The notes beneath the pieces are model-generated. The model did no database searches, was not told the origin of the DNA, and saw only the letters and a program-made list of their open reading frames with translations. A stretch of 64,000 nucleotides of DNA from JAEUOS01 sp965279115 (GTDB taxonomy: Bacteria; Pseudomonadota; Gammaproteobacteria; Burkholderiales; JAEUOS01). Below, piece by piece: positions 43,896-52,218 of the stretch (its first letter is position 1; the number at the start of each line of letters is the position of its first letter). The stretch lies in the NCBI GenBank assembly GCA_965279115.1, contig OZ257137.1, positions 1,302,001 through 1,366,000 of the forward strand, given 5' to 3'. Position numbers and translations under genes: made by a program.

Positions 43896-44628
43896 GGAGC
43901 CAGGCGTGCGCCCCAGGCTCGCCTTCGGGCTGGCAGTGTTGCTGCACGTCGCCGTCCTCGCGGCACCATTCGCACGCAGCGACGTTCAGGTACGGCCGGT
44001 GATTCCGTTGCAGGTGCAGTTGGTGTCGGTGCCGCCATCAAGCCTAAGGACGCCAACAGCGCTCGACGAACCGGGCCGGTCCGAACGCCGCAGCCGAACG
44101 ACGCCATCGCCAGGCCGGGCGTCCAGCTTGCCGCCGCACTCAGCGGCCACGACCGCCACGCCACCAAGCGATCGTATGTCGCCCGTACCATCGCCCTTCC
44201 CGGTTGGCGCGGAACTGGTCCGGCAGCCAGTTGAAAAAATGAATCCGGAGCCGGAAATGGTTTCCTCAGCCTCCGGATCGCGTTCTTTCCATCCGCCAAC
44301 GGCAAGCAAGGCGCCCGAAGCACCGGCCCCCGCCGGCAAACCGGCAAACGTACCAACCGTCAACGGAATCGACTATGAGAGCGCGCCAGTGCCGGTGTAT
44401 CCAGCGCTATCCAGGCGCCTGCGGGAAACAGGCCGCACGACACTGCGCGTGCTCGTCGGCATCGATGGACGTCCGGAGCACATTGAACTGCATTCGAGCA
44501 GCGGATCAGATGCGCTCGATCGCGCCGCATTCGACGCCACTGCGCGCGCTATATTCAGGCCTTATCGTGAATCCGGGAAGCCGGTCCAGGCCTGGACCAT
44601 TGTGCCGATTCGCTTTTCCCTCGATTGA
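43858..44628 (+). CDS. Energy transducer TonB
   Basis: 256 residues. One N-terminal membrane helix (RLAFGLAVLLHVAVLAAPFA) leads to a Pro/Ser-rich spacer and a C-terminal TonB domain: YPALSRRLRETGRTTLRVLV and DALDRAAFDATARAIFRPYRE. It should couple proton-motive force to the receptor gene just upstream. Its position overlaps the PepSY gene end by 38 bases. A second ATG at 43870 could be the start. No exbB/exbD in the window, so it must borrow them. Confidence 0.85.
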   Translation: MTEAMPARVGPFEEPGVRPRLAFGLAVLLHVAVLAAPFARSDVQVRPVIPLQVQLVSVPPSSLRTPTALDEPGRSERRSRTTPSPGRASSLPPHSAATTATPPSDRMSPVPSPFPVGAELVRQPVEKMNPEPEMVSSASGSRSFHPPTASKAPEAPAPAGKPANVPTVNGIDYESAPVPVYPALSRRLRETGRTTLRVLVGIDGRPEHIELHSSSGSDALDRAAFDATARAIFRPYRESGKPVQAWTIVPIRFSLD

Positions 44629-44669
44629 AACCCGATTCCCGAAGCAAAACACTCACTAAAAGGCAAGCC

Positions 44670-45137
44670 ATGAACAAAGTCCTCTATGCCATCGCAATCG
44701 CCGCTTTCGCCGGCAACGTCAACGCCCAAGTCACCGTCAAGGACCCCTGGATCAGGGCCACGGTGCCGCAGCAAAAAGCCACTGGCGCGTTCATGCAGTT
44801 GATCGCGGCCCAGGACACCCGCTTGGTGGAGGCGAAATCCCCGGTCGCCGGAACCGTTGAAATCCACGAAATGAAAATGGAAAACAACGTCATGAAGATG
44901 CGCCCGGTGCAGGGGGTGGAAATCGCTGCGGGCAAGGCGGTCGATCTCAAGCCGGGCGGCTACCACGTCATGCTCATGGAACTGAAGGAACAAATGAAGG
45001 ATGGCGCCAGCGTGCCGGTGACCCTGGTGTTCGAGGGCAAGGACAAGAAGCGGGAAACAGTCGAGATCAAGGCCACCGTGCGTCCGCTGGCGGGCGCGGC
45101 CGCCAAGAAGGATCCGCACGAAGGCCACAAGCACTAG
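44670..45137 (+). CDS. PCuAC-type periplasmic copper chaperone, copy 1
   Basis: 155 residues from the ATG at 44670 with a signal peptide cut near VNAQ. It has the DPWIRATVPQQKATGAF start of the fold and Cu(I) ligands in the H-x-M-x10-M...H-x-M pattern: IHEMKMENNVMKMRPV and GGYHVMLMEL. The C-terminus DPHEGHKH adds histidines. PCuAC delivers Cu to cytochrome oxidase CuA/CuB sites. It lies 41 bases after tonB. Confidence 0.92.
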   Translation: MNKVLYAIAIAAFAGNVNAQVTVKDPWIRATVPQQKATGAFMQLIAAQDTRLVEAKSPVAGTVEIHEMKMENNVMKMRPVQGVEIAAGKAVDLKPGGYHVMLMELKEQMKDGASVPVTLVFEGKDKKRETVEIKATVRPLAGAAAKKDPHEGHKH

Positions 45138-45141
45138 CCCG

Positions 45142-46305
45142 ATGCGCCTGCCGCGCGGCCGACCGCTGCTTGCCAGCCTGCTGATACTTGCCGGCAACGC
45201 CGGCGCGGTCGATTGGGAATGGCGCCTGCCGGCGTGGGCGCCCAGGCCGGTGGTGCCGGCCGACAATCCGATGTCGGTAGCCAAGGTAGAACTGGGCCGG
45301 CACCTGTTCTACGACCGCCGCCTTTCCATCACCGGCGGCGTGGCGTGCGCGAGTTGCCACATCCAGGCGAAGGCATTCAGCGACGCGCGCAAGGTCGCCA
45401 TTGGCGCCACCGGCGTTGCCCACCCGCGCAATTCCATGGGGCTGGGCAATGTCGCGTTCTTTCCGGCGCTTACCTGGGCCGACCCGCACAAGACGCGCCT
45501 CGAGACCCAGGCACTGGTGCCGATGTTCGGCGAGCATCCGGTGGAAATGGGCCTGGCGGGCCGCGAGGCCGATATCGAGCGCCTGCTGCGGCGCGACCCG
45601 CGCTACGAACGGATGTTCAAGCAAGCGTTCACCGACGACGCAGACCCCTGGCGGATTGCCAACCTCACGCGCGCCCTGGCGGCGTTCCAGCGCTCGCTCG
45701 TATCCTTTGATTCCCCTTACGACAGGTACCGCTTCGGCGGCGACGCCAGGGCTGTCGGCGCCGCGGCGAAGCGCGGCGAAGCGCTTTTTTTCAGCGAACG
45801 CCTGGCCTGCTTCCACTGCCACGGCGGCATCACCTTCAGCGACGCGGTCATGCACGAACGGCTTGAAAAGCCCGAGACCGGCTTTCACAACAACGGCCTC
45901 TACAACATCGACGGCAAGGGCGCTTACCCCGCAGACAACCCCGGATTGATGGCCATCACCGGCAAGGCCGAAGACATGGGGCGTTTCCGCACGCCGAGCC
46001 TGCGCAATGTGGCTGCAACCGCGCCCTACATGCACGATGGCTCGATCGCCACGCTGGGTGAAGTGCTCGACCACTACAGTGCGGGGGGACGACGTGTCGC
46101 CGCCGGGCAGCATGCGGGAAACGGCGCGCAAAATCCGCACAAGAGCATGTTCATCACCGGTTTCGCCTTGAACGCGCGTGAACGCGCTGACCTGATCGCC
46201 TTTCTCGAAAGCCTGACCGACCGCCGGTTTCTCGCCAATCCTGCCCATGGCGACCCCAACCTTTCCGCCGGAACGGCACGCAACTCATCCCCGGAGAAAC
46301 CATGA
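45142..46305 (+). CDS. MbnH-family diheme enzyme (cytochrome c peroxidase-like)
   Basis: 387 residues with a signal peptide. Two CXXCH haem sites: CASCH near residue 71 and CFHCH near residue 232, with the family blocks FYDRRLSITGGVAC, LVPMFGEHPVEMGLAGRE and TAPYMHDGSIATLGEVLDHY. The sequence matches the MbnH branch of MauG-like enzymes, which oxidise a tryptophan in a partner called MbnP. No MbnP-like gene is in this window. It is flanked by two PCuAC genes; the last four bases overlap the next start. Confidence 0.88.
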   Translation: MRLPRGRPLLASLLILAGNAGAVDWEWRLPAWAPRPVVPADNPMSVAKVELGRHLFYDRRLSITGGVACASCHIQAKAFSDARKVAIGATGVAHPRNSMGLGNVAFFPALTWADPHKTRLETQALVPMFGEHPVEMGLAGREADIERLLRRDPRYERMFKQAFTDDADPWRIANLTRALAAFQRSLVSFDSPYDRYRFGGDARAVGAAAKRGEALFFSERLACFHCHGGITFSDAVMHERLEKPETGFHNNGLYNIDGKGAYPADNPGLMAITGKAEDMGRFRTPSLRNVAATAPYMHDGSIATLGEVLDHYSAGGRRVAAGQHAGNGAQNPHKSMFITGFALNARERADLIAFLESLTDRRFLANPAHGDPNLSAGTARNSSPEKP

Positions 46306-46760
46306 AACACCTGATTGGTCTGCTTTTTCTGGTAGCGCTTGCTGCCCACGGACATGACTTCTCGGCAGGGGACGTCCGGATCGTCCATCCGTTCGCGGTG
46401 CCGACGGTGCCCGGCGCCACCACTGGCGCGGCCTATGTATTGCTGGAAAATCGCGGCAAGCACATCGACAGGCTTGTGGCGGCCAGTTCGCCCCGTGCGA
46501 AGCGGGTCGAACTTCATCACATGACCACCAGCAACGGCGTCATGCGCATGCGCGAGGTCGATGCCATCGAGGTCAAGCCCGGCGAGAGCATCAAGATGCG
46601 TCCGGGCGCGGGCTTTCATCTCATGCTCACCGACCTGTCGGCTCCTCTCAGGCAAGGCGAGACCTTCCCCATTTTCCTGACCTTCGAGAAGGGCGGCAAG
46701 GTCGAGGTCAAGGCTTACGTGCAGGTGCCCAAGGCTTCTGCCGGCGAACACAAGCACTGA
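46302..46760 (+). CDS. PCuAC-type periplasmic copper chaperone, copy 2
   Basis: 152 residues with a short signal peptide. Cu(I) ligands: VELHHMTTSNGVMRMREV and GAGFHLMLTDL, the H-M-x10-M...H-x-M pattern, and a His-ending tail GEHKH. The first H-x-M is HHM here, giving one more possible ligand than copy 1. Overlaps the MbnH gene end by 4 bases, so the pair is translationally coupled. Last gene of the copper run. Confidence 0.9.
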   Translation: MKHLIGLLFLVALAAHGHDFSAGDVRIVHPFAVPTVPGATTGAAYVLLENRGKHIDRLVAASSPRAKRVELHHMTTSNGVMRMREVDAIEVKPGESIKMRPGAGFHLMLTDLSAPLRQGETFPIFLTFEKGGKVEVKAYVQVPKASAGEHKH

Positions 46761-46805
46761 TCTCCCGCGGCACCTTTCAGGGGCGTGGCCGGAAGGCCGG
46801 TTGGC

Positions 46806-46811
46806 TATAAT
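46806..46811 (+). promoter_or_regulatory. Candidate -10 element before argS
   Basis: A perfect TATAAT lies 52 bases before the argS ATG. No convincing -35 hexamer was found at 16-18 bp, so it is a weak call. Confidence 0.3.
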
Positions 46812-46863
46812 CCGAGATTGCCCCCAGCGCCTTTTCGACATCCGTCAACGGCGCCCACATCCC

Positions 46864-48594
46864 ATGCTTTCCGCAGTCAAACAGGAAATCGTCGCGGCGA
46901 TCGAAGCCGCGCTCGTCACGGCCGCATCCGTTGATGCGGCCGCCATGCCGGCCATCGTGCTCGACAGGCCCAAGGTCGCCGCGCACGGCGACCTCGCCTG
47001 CAACGTCGCCATGCAGCTGGCGCGCACGTTGAAGAAAAACCCGCGCGAACTCGCCACCGCGATCGCCGCCGCCCTCGGCGCGGCGGGCGGGGTGATCGCC
47101 GCAGCCGAAGTCGCCGGCCCCGGGTTCATCAACCTGCGCGTCACCTCCGAGGCGAAGCTGCGGGTAGTGCGCGAGGTCCTGACCGCGCGCGAGGGCTTCG
47201 GCCGCGCCGTGCCCGGCAGCGCCGGCGCCATCCTGGTGGAATTCGTGTCCGCCAACCCGACCGGCCCGCTGCACGTGGGCCATGGCCGCCAGGGTGCGCT
47301 GGGCGACGCCCTGTCGTCGCTCTTCGAAGCCTGCGGTCACACCGTCACCCGCGAGTTCTATTACAACGACGCAGGTGTGCAGATCGCCAACCTGGCGGTG
47401 TCGGTACAGGCGCGTTGCCGCGGCCTGTCACCGGGCGATGCCGGCTGGCCTGAAGCCGCCTACAACGGCGAATACATCGCCGACATCGCCGCTGATTTCC
47501 TGGCGAAGAAATCCGTGCATGCGGCCGACCGCGAAGTCACCGCTTCGGGCGACGTCGATGATATCGATTCGATCCGCAACTTCGCCGTCGCCTACCTGCG
47601 CCGCGAGCAGGATATCGACCTGAAGACCTTCGGCGTGCGCTTCGATAACTACTACCTCGAATCCTCGCTGTATTCCGAGGGCAAGGTCGAGGAAGCGGTG
47701 GCTGCGCTGGTAGCCGCCGGCAAGACCTACGAGGACGGCGGCGCCCTGTGGCTCAAAAGCACCGACTACGGGGATGACAAGGACCGCGTGATGCGCAAGT
47801 CCGACGGCAGCTTCACCTACTTCGTGCCGGACGTGGCCTATCACATCACCAAGTGGCGCCGCGGCTTTGCCAAGGTGGTCAATGTGCAGGGCTCGGACCA
47901 TCACGGCACCATCGCGCGGGTGCGCGCCGGATTGCAGGCCGCCGGCGTCGGCATTCCTGCCGGTTATCCGGATTACCTGTTGCACAAGATGGTCACGGTC
48001 ATGAAGGGCGGTGAGGAGGTCAAGATCTCCAAGCGCGCCGGCTCTTACGTGACCCTGCGTGACCTGATCGAAATGTCCGGCGGCGGCAGCAGCGAAGCCG
48101 AACGCTCGCGCGGGCGCGACGCGGTGCGGTTTTTCCTGATCTCGCGCAAGGCCGACACCGAGTTCGTGTTCGACGTTGACCTGGCGCTGAAGTCCACCGA
48201 CGAGAACCCCGTCTACTACGTGCAATATGCCCATGCGCGCATCTGCAGCGTGCTCGCCAGCTGGGACGCGCGGTGGGACACCCGCATCGCGGCGCTGGGC
48301 GCGACCGATCTTTCCCCGCTGACCCACGAGCGCGAGCTAGCCCTGGCGCAAAAGCTCGCCGAGTTCCCGGCCATGGTCGAAGCCGCCGCGCGTGACCTTG
48401 CGCCGCACGACCTGACCTTCTACGTCCGCGACATCGCCTCGGCCTTCCACGCCCTCTACAACGAGCGTGAACTGCGGGTTTTGAGTGCCGCCGAAGAGGT
48501 TAAAATGGCACGGCTGGCGCTCTATGCAGCCACAGCGCAGATCATCCGCAACACGCTGGCGCTCCTCGGAGTGTCCGCGCCCGAGCACATGTAA
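46864..48594 (+). CDS. argS: Arginyl-tRNA synthetase
   Basis: 576 residues from the ATG at 46864. The N-terminal additional domain recognises the D-loop, then ATP-binding FVSANPTGPLHVGHGRQGALG (HIGH motif as HVGH), VNVQGSDHHG, KISKRAGSYVTL (KMSKS-like) and a C-terminal anticodon-binding domain with RLALYAATAQIIRNTLALLGV. Housekeeping gene, 103 bp after the copper run and probably independent of it. Confidence 0.96.
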   Translation: MLSAVKQEIVAAIEAALVTAASVDAAAMPAIVLDRPKVAAHGDLACNVAMQLARTLKKNPRELATAIAAALGAAGGVIAAAEVAGPGFINLRVTSEAKLRVVREVLTAREGFGRAVPGSAGAILVEFVSANPTGPLHVGHGRQGALGDALSSLFEACGHTVTREFYYNDAGVQIANLAVSVQARCRGLSPGDAGWPEAAYNGEYIADIAADFLAKKSVHAADREVTASGDVDDIDSIRNFAVAYLRREQDIDLKTFGVRFDNYYLESSLYSEGKVEEAVAALVAAGKTYEDGGALWLKSTDYGDDKDRVMRKSDGSFTYFVPDVAYHITKWRRGFAKVVNVQGSDHHGTIARVRAGLQAAGVGIPAGYPDYLLHKMVTVMKGGEEVKISKRAGSYVTLRDLIEMSGGGSSEAERSRGRDAVRFFLISRKADTEFVFDVDLALKSTDENPVYYVQYAHARICSVLASWDARWDTRIAALGATDLSPLTHERELALAQKLAEFPAMVEAAARDLAPHDLTFYVRDIASAFHALYNERELRVLSAAEEVKMARLALYAATAQIIRNTLALLGVSAPEHM

Positions 48595-48617
48595 TCACCG
48601 GCAACCCGGTCAGGCCG

Positions 48618-49289
48618 ATGGCACAACGCGACTACAAAACCCGAGGCGGCCCTGCGGCCCCCAAGAAAAAGCATGCCGGCGGCACGCTGGTCGGCATCAT
48701 CATCGGCCTCCTGCTCGGATTGCTGCTGGCAGTAGCCGTCGCCTTCTACCTCAACAAGGGCCCCAAGCCGTTCGCCGACAAGACCGGGCGTGGCGACAAG
48801 GCCGCGGCCTCGAAGGGCGCAAACGACACGTCCGACCCGAACAAGCCGCTATACGGCAAGGATGCCAAGACCGGCGATGGCAAGGGCGCAGCCCCGGCGA
48901 AGGATGGCGAGAAGCGTTTTTCGTTCTATGAAATCCTGCCGGGCAAGGAAGAGATCGTCGATCCGAAAAAGGCCGTCGAGGCTGCCAGGACGGAGTCGAA
49001 GGCGGACGCCAAGACCGACGAATCCAAGCCTGCCGCCAAGGAAACCTATTTCCTGCAGGCGGGCGCATTCGGTTCCGCGGGTGATGCCGACAACCAGAAA
49101 GCCAAGCTCGCCCTGATGGGTTTCGAGGCCAGGGTGGAAACCGTCGATGTCGAAGGCAGGGGCACCATGCACCGGGTGCGGCTTGGCCCCTACGCCAAGC
49201 TCGACGACATCAACCGGGTGCGCGCCACGCTCACGCAAAACGGGGTTGACGCCTCGCTGATCCGCCTCAAGGACGCCCCGAAACAGTAG
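48618..49289 (+). CDS. SPOR-domain protein (FtsN-like)
   Basis: 223 residues. A short cytoplasmic start, one membrane helix (LVGIIIGLLLGLLLAVAVAFYL, about 24-45), a Lys/Ala/Asp-rich linker, and a C-terminal SPOR domain (YFLQAGAFGSAGDADNQKAKL...MHRVRLGPYAKLDDINRVRATL) that binds denuded peptidoglycan glycans at the division site. Layout matches FtsN. It follows argS by 23 bases, a common order in betaproteobacteria. Confidence 0.88.
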   Translation: MAQRDYKTRGGPAAPKKKHAGGTLVGIIIGLLLGLLLAVAVAFYLNKGPKPFADKTGRGDKAAASKGANDTSDPNKPLYGKDAKTGDGKGAAPAKDGEKRFSFYEILPGKEEIVDPKKAVEAARTESKADAKTDESKPAAKETYFLQAGAFGSAGDADNQKAKLALMGFEARVETVDVEGRGTMHRVRLGPYAKLDDINRVRATLTQNGVDASLIRLKDAPKQ

Positions 49290-49402
49290 TCTGACCGGCC
49301 GCAGGTCCGCCGGGCGTTGCCAGTAGTCGGCCGGCATTGAGCACAAGCGCGCGAAATGGGCGATCATCCGTTTCGTGTGCGATCGAATTCCGGAGAGCTT
49401 TC

Positions 49403-50056
49403 ATGACCCATGACCGCAGAAAATTCATTGGCGCCCTGGCCGCGGCCGGCGCTGCCTCAGTCGCCCTGCCCGCGATCGCGCAACGCCGCGCCCCCGACGC
49501 CGGCATCGACTACAAGGTGCTCGATACCTCGCAGCCGGTCGAAGTTGCCGGCAAGATCGAGGTGATGGAGTTCTTCTGGTACGGCTGCCCGCATTGCTAT
49601 GCCTTCGAGCCGCAATTGTCCGCCTGGACAAAGACCCTGCCGGGTGATGTGAGCTTCCGGCGCCTGCCGGCGCAGTTCAACCCCACCTGGACCCAGCACG
49701 CACGGCTGTACTACGCCATCGAGGTGATCGGCGAGGTCGAGCGCCTGCATCGCAAGTGCTTCGATGCCATCCATACCGAGCGCCAGCAGCTGTCGCAGGA
49801 GGCCGAAATGATCGACTGGGCCGGCAAGAACGGCGTCGACCGCAACAGGTTTTCGGAAGCCCTGCGTTCGCGCCCGGTGGCCGACAAGATGGCCGTGGCG
49901 CTGCAGGTGCTCAGGGCCTACAGGATCGACGGCGTGCCGGCGATGACGGTCAACGGACGTTTCCTGACCGCGCCATCGATCGTCGGCAGCCATGAACGCT
50001 GCCTGCAGGTGGTGGACGCCCTGGTGGAGCAGGAGCGGCGCGGCAAACGCGCCTGA
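49403..50056 (+). CDS. dsbA: DsbA-type thiol:disulfide interchange protein
   Basis: 217 residues from the ATG at 49403 with CGGAGAG upstream. A Tat-like leader (HDRRKFIGALAAAG...LPAIA) precedes a thioredoxin fold with the DsbA motif WYGCPHCYAFEP and cis-Pro in RIDGVPAMTVNG. It oxidises cysteine pairs in exported proteins. The Tat-type rather than Sec-type leader is unusual but seen in relatives. It is the last gene before a bidirectional terminator. Confidence 0.93.
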   Translation: MTHDRRKFIGALAAAGAASVALPAIAQRRAPDAGIDYKVLDTSQPVEVAGKIEVMEFFWYGCPHCYAFEPQLSAWTKTLPGDVSFRRLPAQFNPTWTQHARLYYAIEVIGEVERLHRKCFDAIHTERQQLSQEAEMIDWAGKNGVDRNRFSEALRSRPVADKMAVALQVLRAYRIDGVPAMTVNGRFLTAPSIVGSHERCLQVVDALVEQERRGKRA

Positions 50057-50075
50057 CGCTTCGGCCGCGCCGGGA

Positions 50076-50099
50076 AAAGGCCGCCCGCGGGCGGCCTTT
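50076..50099. terminator. Bidirectional intrinsic terminator
   Basis: A perfect 24-bp palindrome AAAGGCCGCCCG/CGGGCGGCCTTT lies 19 bases past the dsbA stop. It continues with TTTCTTGTT on the plus strand and TTTTCCC on the minus strand, so it can end transcripts from both sides: dsbA and the convergent MBL gene. Confidence 0.85.
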
Positions 50100-50128
50100 C
50101 TTGTTGCGCGCGGCATTTCCCTCACCCG

Positions 50129-51073
50129 TCATTTTGCGCCGGGGTATAGCCAGCCATCCTCCACACGCACGGCCGCGCTGCGCCGCAGTTCAGCCACCAA
50201 GGTCGCGGCCAGTTCGTCCGGCGGCAATTGATATGTGGCCGCGTTGATGGCCTTCAGCAGTGCCAGCCTGGCGAGCCTTTCTCCCAGCCCCGCGAGCGGC
50301 AGGCGCCCTTCAATCATCAGCAGGAACGCCAGCGTGACCCTGGCGGCATTGCGGCTGTTGCGGTCAGGATCCTCCTCGAACCAGGCCAGGCGCGAGCGCG
50401 CCCTGTCGAGTACGGCGGCGACATTGCCGAACGGCGCGCCATGCCCGGGAATCACCAGTCGGGCGTCAAGCCCGGCGATGACCTCGAGCGTGCGGCGCTG
50501 CGCGGCGAAATAAGGCTGCGGCGCCGTCTCGGGCGGCAGGGCGGGAAAGATCACCCCGAAGCCGTTTTCCCACAACGCGTCCGCTGAAATCAGGATGCGC
50601 TCGCTTTCGCACCACAGCATCATCGACTCCATGTCGTGGCCGGGTGAGGCGATCACCCGCCAGTGCAGGTCGCCCAGCACGAACTCGTCGTCCGGCCCGA
50701 AGGTGTCGTCAAACCCGAAACGCTCGCATTGCTGCCCCATCGGCGCCAGGTGCAGGGCCTCCTCATCCCAGTCGCGCACCACCCGGGCCTCACCCTGCGG
50801 GATGGTCACGCGCACGCCGGGCCACGCCCGCGCCAGCGCGGCGTTGCCGCCGACATGATCGGAATGGGTGTGGGTGTTGATGATGCGGCCCAGGCCTTGC
50901 CCTTCCAGCACGTGCCGGACCAGTTCGACCGTCTGCGCTGCGTGGCTGCCATAGCCTGTGTCGACCACAACGGCTTCATCGCGCCCCAGGAAGACGATGT
51001 TGTTCGACGACACCCAGCCGCGCTCGAGCACACGCATCGAGGCCGGCAGTGCCGCCACTTCCCTCTCAGGCAT
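50129..51073 (-). CDS. Metallo-beta-lactamase-fold hydrolase
   Basis: 314 residues from the ATG at 51073 (overlapping the DUF1289 gene end by 8 bases). Zn ligands are in NTHTHSDHVGG (H-x-H-x-D-H), SPGHDMESMMLW and IPGHGAPFG. The glyoxalase II-like layout and a helical C-terminus suggest a thioester or lactone hydrolase; the substrate is unknown. Co-transcription with ghrA and mccBA suggests a role in acyl-CoA or 2-hydroxy-acid metabolism (inference). Confidence 0.82.
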   Translation of the reverse strand: MPEREVAALPASMRVLERGWVSSNNIVFLGRDEAVVVDTGYGSHAAQTVELVRHVLEGQGLGRIINTHTHSDHVGGNAALARAWPGVRVTIPQGEARVVRDWDEEALHLAPMGQQCERFGFDDTFGPDDEFVLGDLHWRVIASPGHDMESMMLWCESERILISADALWENGFGVIFPALPPETAPQPYFAAQRRTLEVIAGLDARLVIPGHGAPFGNVAAVLDRARSRLAWFEEDPDRNSRNAARVTLAFLLMIEGRLPLAGLGERLARLALLKAINAATYQLPPDELAATLVAELRRSAAVRVEDGWLYPGAK

Positions 51074-51269
51074 CGCCGGATTCACGTGCCTCGGCGATGC
51101 GGCGCCATACCGCGCGCTTGTAGTCGTCCGACGCACTCGACCATCCGGCCACCTCGTCGAGCGTGCGCCCGCAACCCGAGCAGGTGTTGCCGGCCGCATC
51201 CAGCCGGCAGATGCCTATGCATGGCGAAGGCACCGGCACACCCGGCGGAAACCTGTCAGCGGTGTTCAT
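51066..51269 (-). CDS. DUF1289 family small Cys protein
   Basis: 67 residues from the ATG at 51269, preceded by AAGGA; an in-frame TTG lies at 51284. The family pattern is complete: SPCIGICRLD, TCSGCGRTLDEVAGW, YKRAVWRRI. Four cysteines (C-x3-C...C-x2-C) suggest a metal or Fe-S site. The function of DUF1289 is not established. It sits between ghrA and the MBL gene. Confidence 0.85.
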   Translation of the reverse strand: MNTADRFPPGVPVPSPCIGICRLDAAGNTCSGCGRTLDEVAGWSSASDDYKRAVWRRIAEARESGDA

Positions 51270-51280
51270 GACATCCTTCT

Positions 51281-52210
51281 TCAATAGCCGCGGGCGCGGT
51301 CGATCACGCCAACCACCGGTTCGCCGCGCTCAAGTGCACGGACCTTGCCGGCGATCTGCGCCATGGATTCATCCACCAGGGTCATCGCCGACACGTGTGG
51401 CGTGAGGACCACCTTGGGGTGCCGCCAGAGTGGCGATTCTGCCGGCAGCGGCTCGGGGGCGAACACGTCCAGCGCCGCGCCCGCGAGATGGCCCTCGTCG
51501 AGCAAGCGCAGGACGTCTGCCTCGACCATATGGCCGCCGCGCGCGATATTCACCAGCGCGGCGCCACGCGGCAATTGCGCCAGCGTGGCCCCGCAAAGAA
51601 TGCCGCGGGTGGAGGGTGTGAGCGGCAGCAGGCACACGAGCATGCGGGTTTGCGCGAGGAACGGCGCAAGCGCGGCGTCGCCGGCAAAGCACTCGACGCC
51701 TGCGATGCTCTTGGGAGAGGCGCTCCAGCCGCGCACCGGAAAGCCCATCAGCCGCAGGTAACCGGCCACCGCCCGGCCCAGCACGCCCATGCCCATGATC
51801 CCCACGGTGTATTCGCCGCGCGACCGCGGCGGCAGCCGTACCCATTCGGCCCGCTTTTGCTGACGCGCGTACCCATCCATGTTGCGCAGGTAATTCAGCG
51901 CGCACCAGGCGACATACTCCTGCATTTGTCCCGCCATGCCCGCGTCGTCCAGGCGCACCACCGGAATGTGGGTAGGCAGGTTGGGGTCGTTGAGTACCGC
52001 GTCGGCACCGGCGCCGATATTGAGGATGGCCTTGAGTCGGGACTGGCCGGCGAAAAACGCCGCCGGCGGCTTCCAGCACACGGCATAGTCGCAGGCGGGT
52101 GCGCCGCCCGCGGCCCAGTCGTGCACGCGCGCTTCGGGCAGGGCCGCGCGCAAGGCCGCGATCCACGGCTGCGGATCGGGCTCATCGGCGAAGAAAAGAA
52201 CGTCAGGCAC
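51281..52210 (-). CDS. ghrA: Glyoxylate/hydroxypyruvate reductase A-like
   Basis: 309 residues from a GTG at 52210. D-2-hydroxyacid dehydrogenase fold: GIMGMGVLGRAVAGYL (NAD(P) motif), LLPLTPSTRGIL, VNIARGGHMVEADVL (catalytic Arg), DVFAPEPLPAESPLW (catalytic Glu region) and LTPHVSAMT (catalytic His). Length matches E. coli GhrA. It follows mccA by 8 bases, an unusual neighbour for a glyoxylate reductase. Confidence 0.88.
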   Translation of the reverse strand: MPDVLFFADEPDPQPWIAALRAALPEARVHDWAAGGAPACDYAVCWKPPAAFFAGQSRLKAILNIGAGADAVLNDPNLPTHIPVVRLDDAGMAGQMQEYVAWCALNYLRNMDGYARQQKRAEWVRLPPRSRGEYTVGIMGMGVLGRAVAGYLRLMGFPVRGWSASPKSIAGVECFAGDAALAPFLAQTRMLVCLLPLTPSTRGILCGATLAQLPRGAALVNIARGGHMVEADVLRLLDEGHLAGAALDVFAPEPLPAESPLWRHPKVVLTPHVSAMTLVDESMAQIAGKVRALERGEPVVGVIDRARGY

Positions 52211-52218
52211 AGCCGGCT

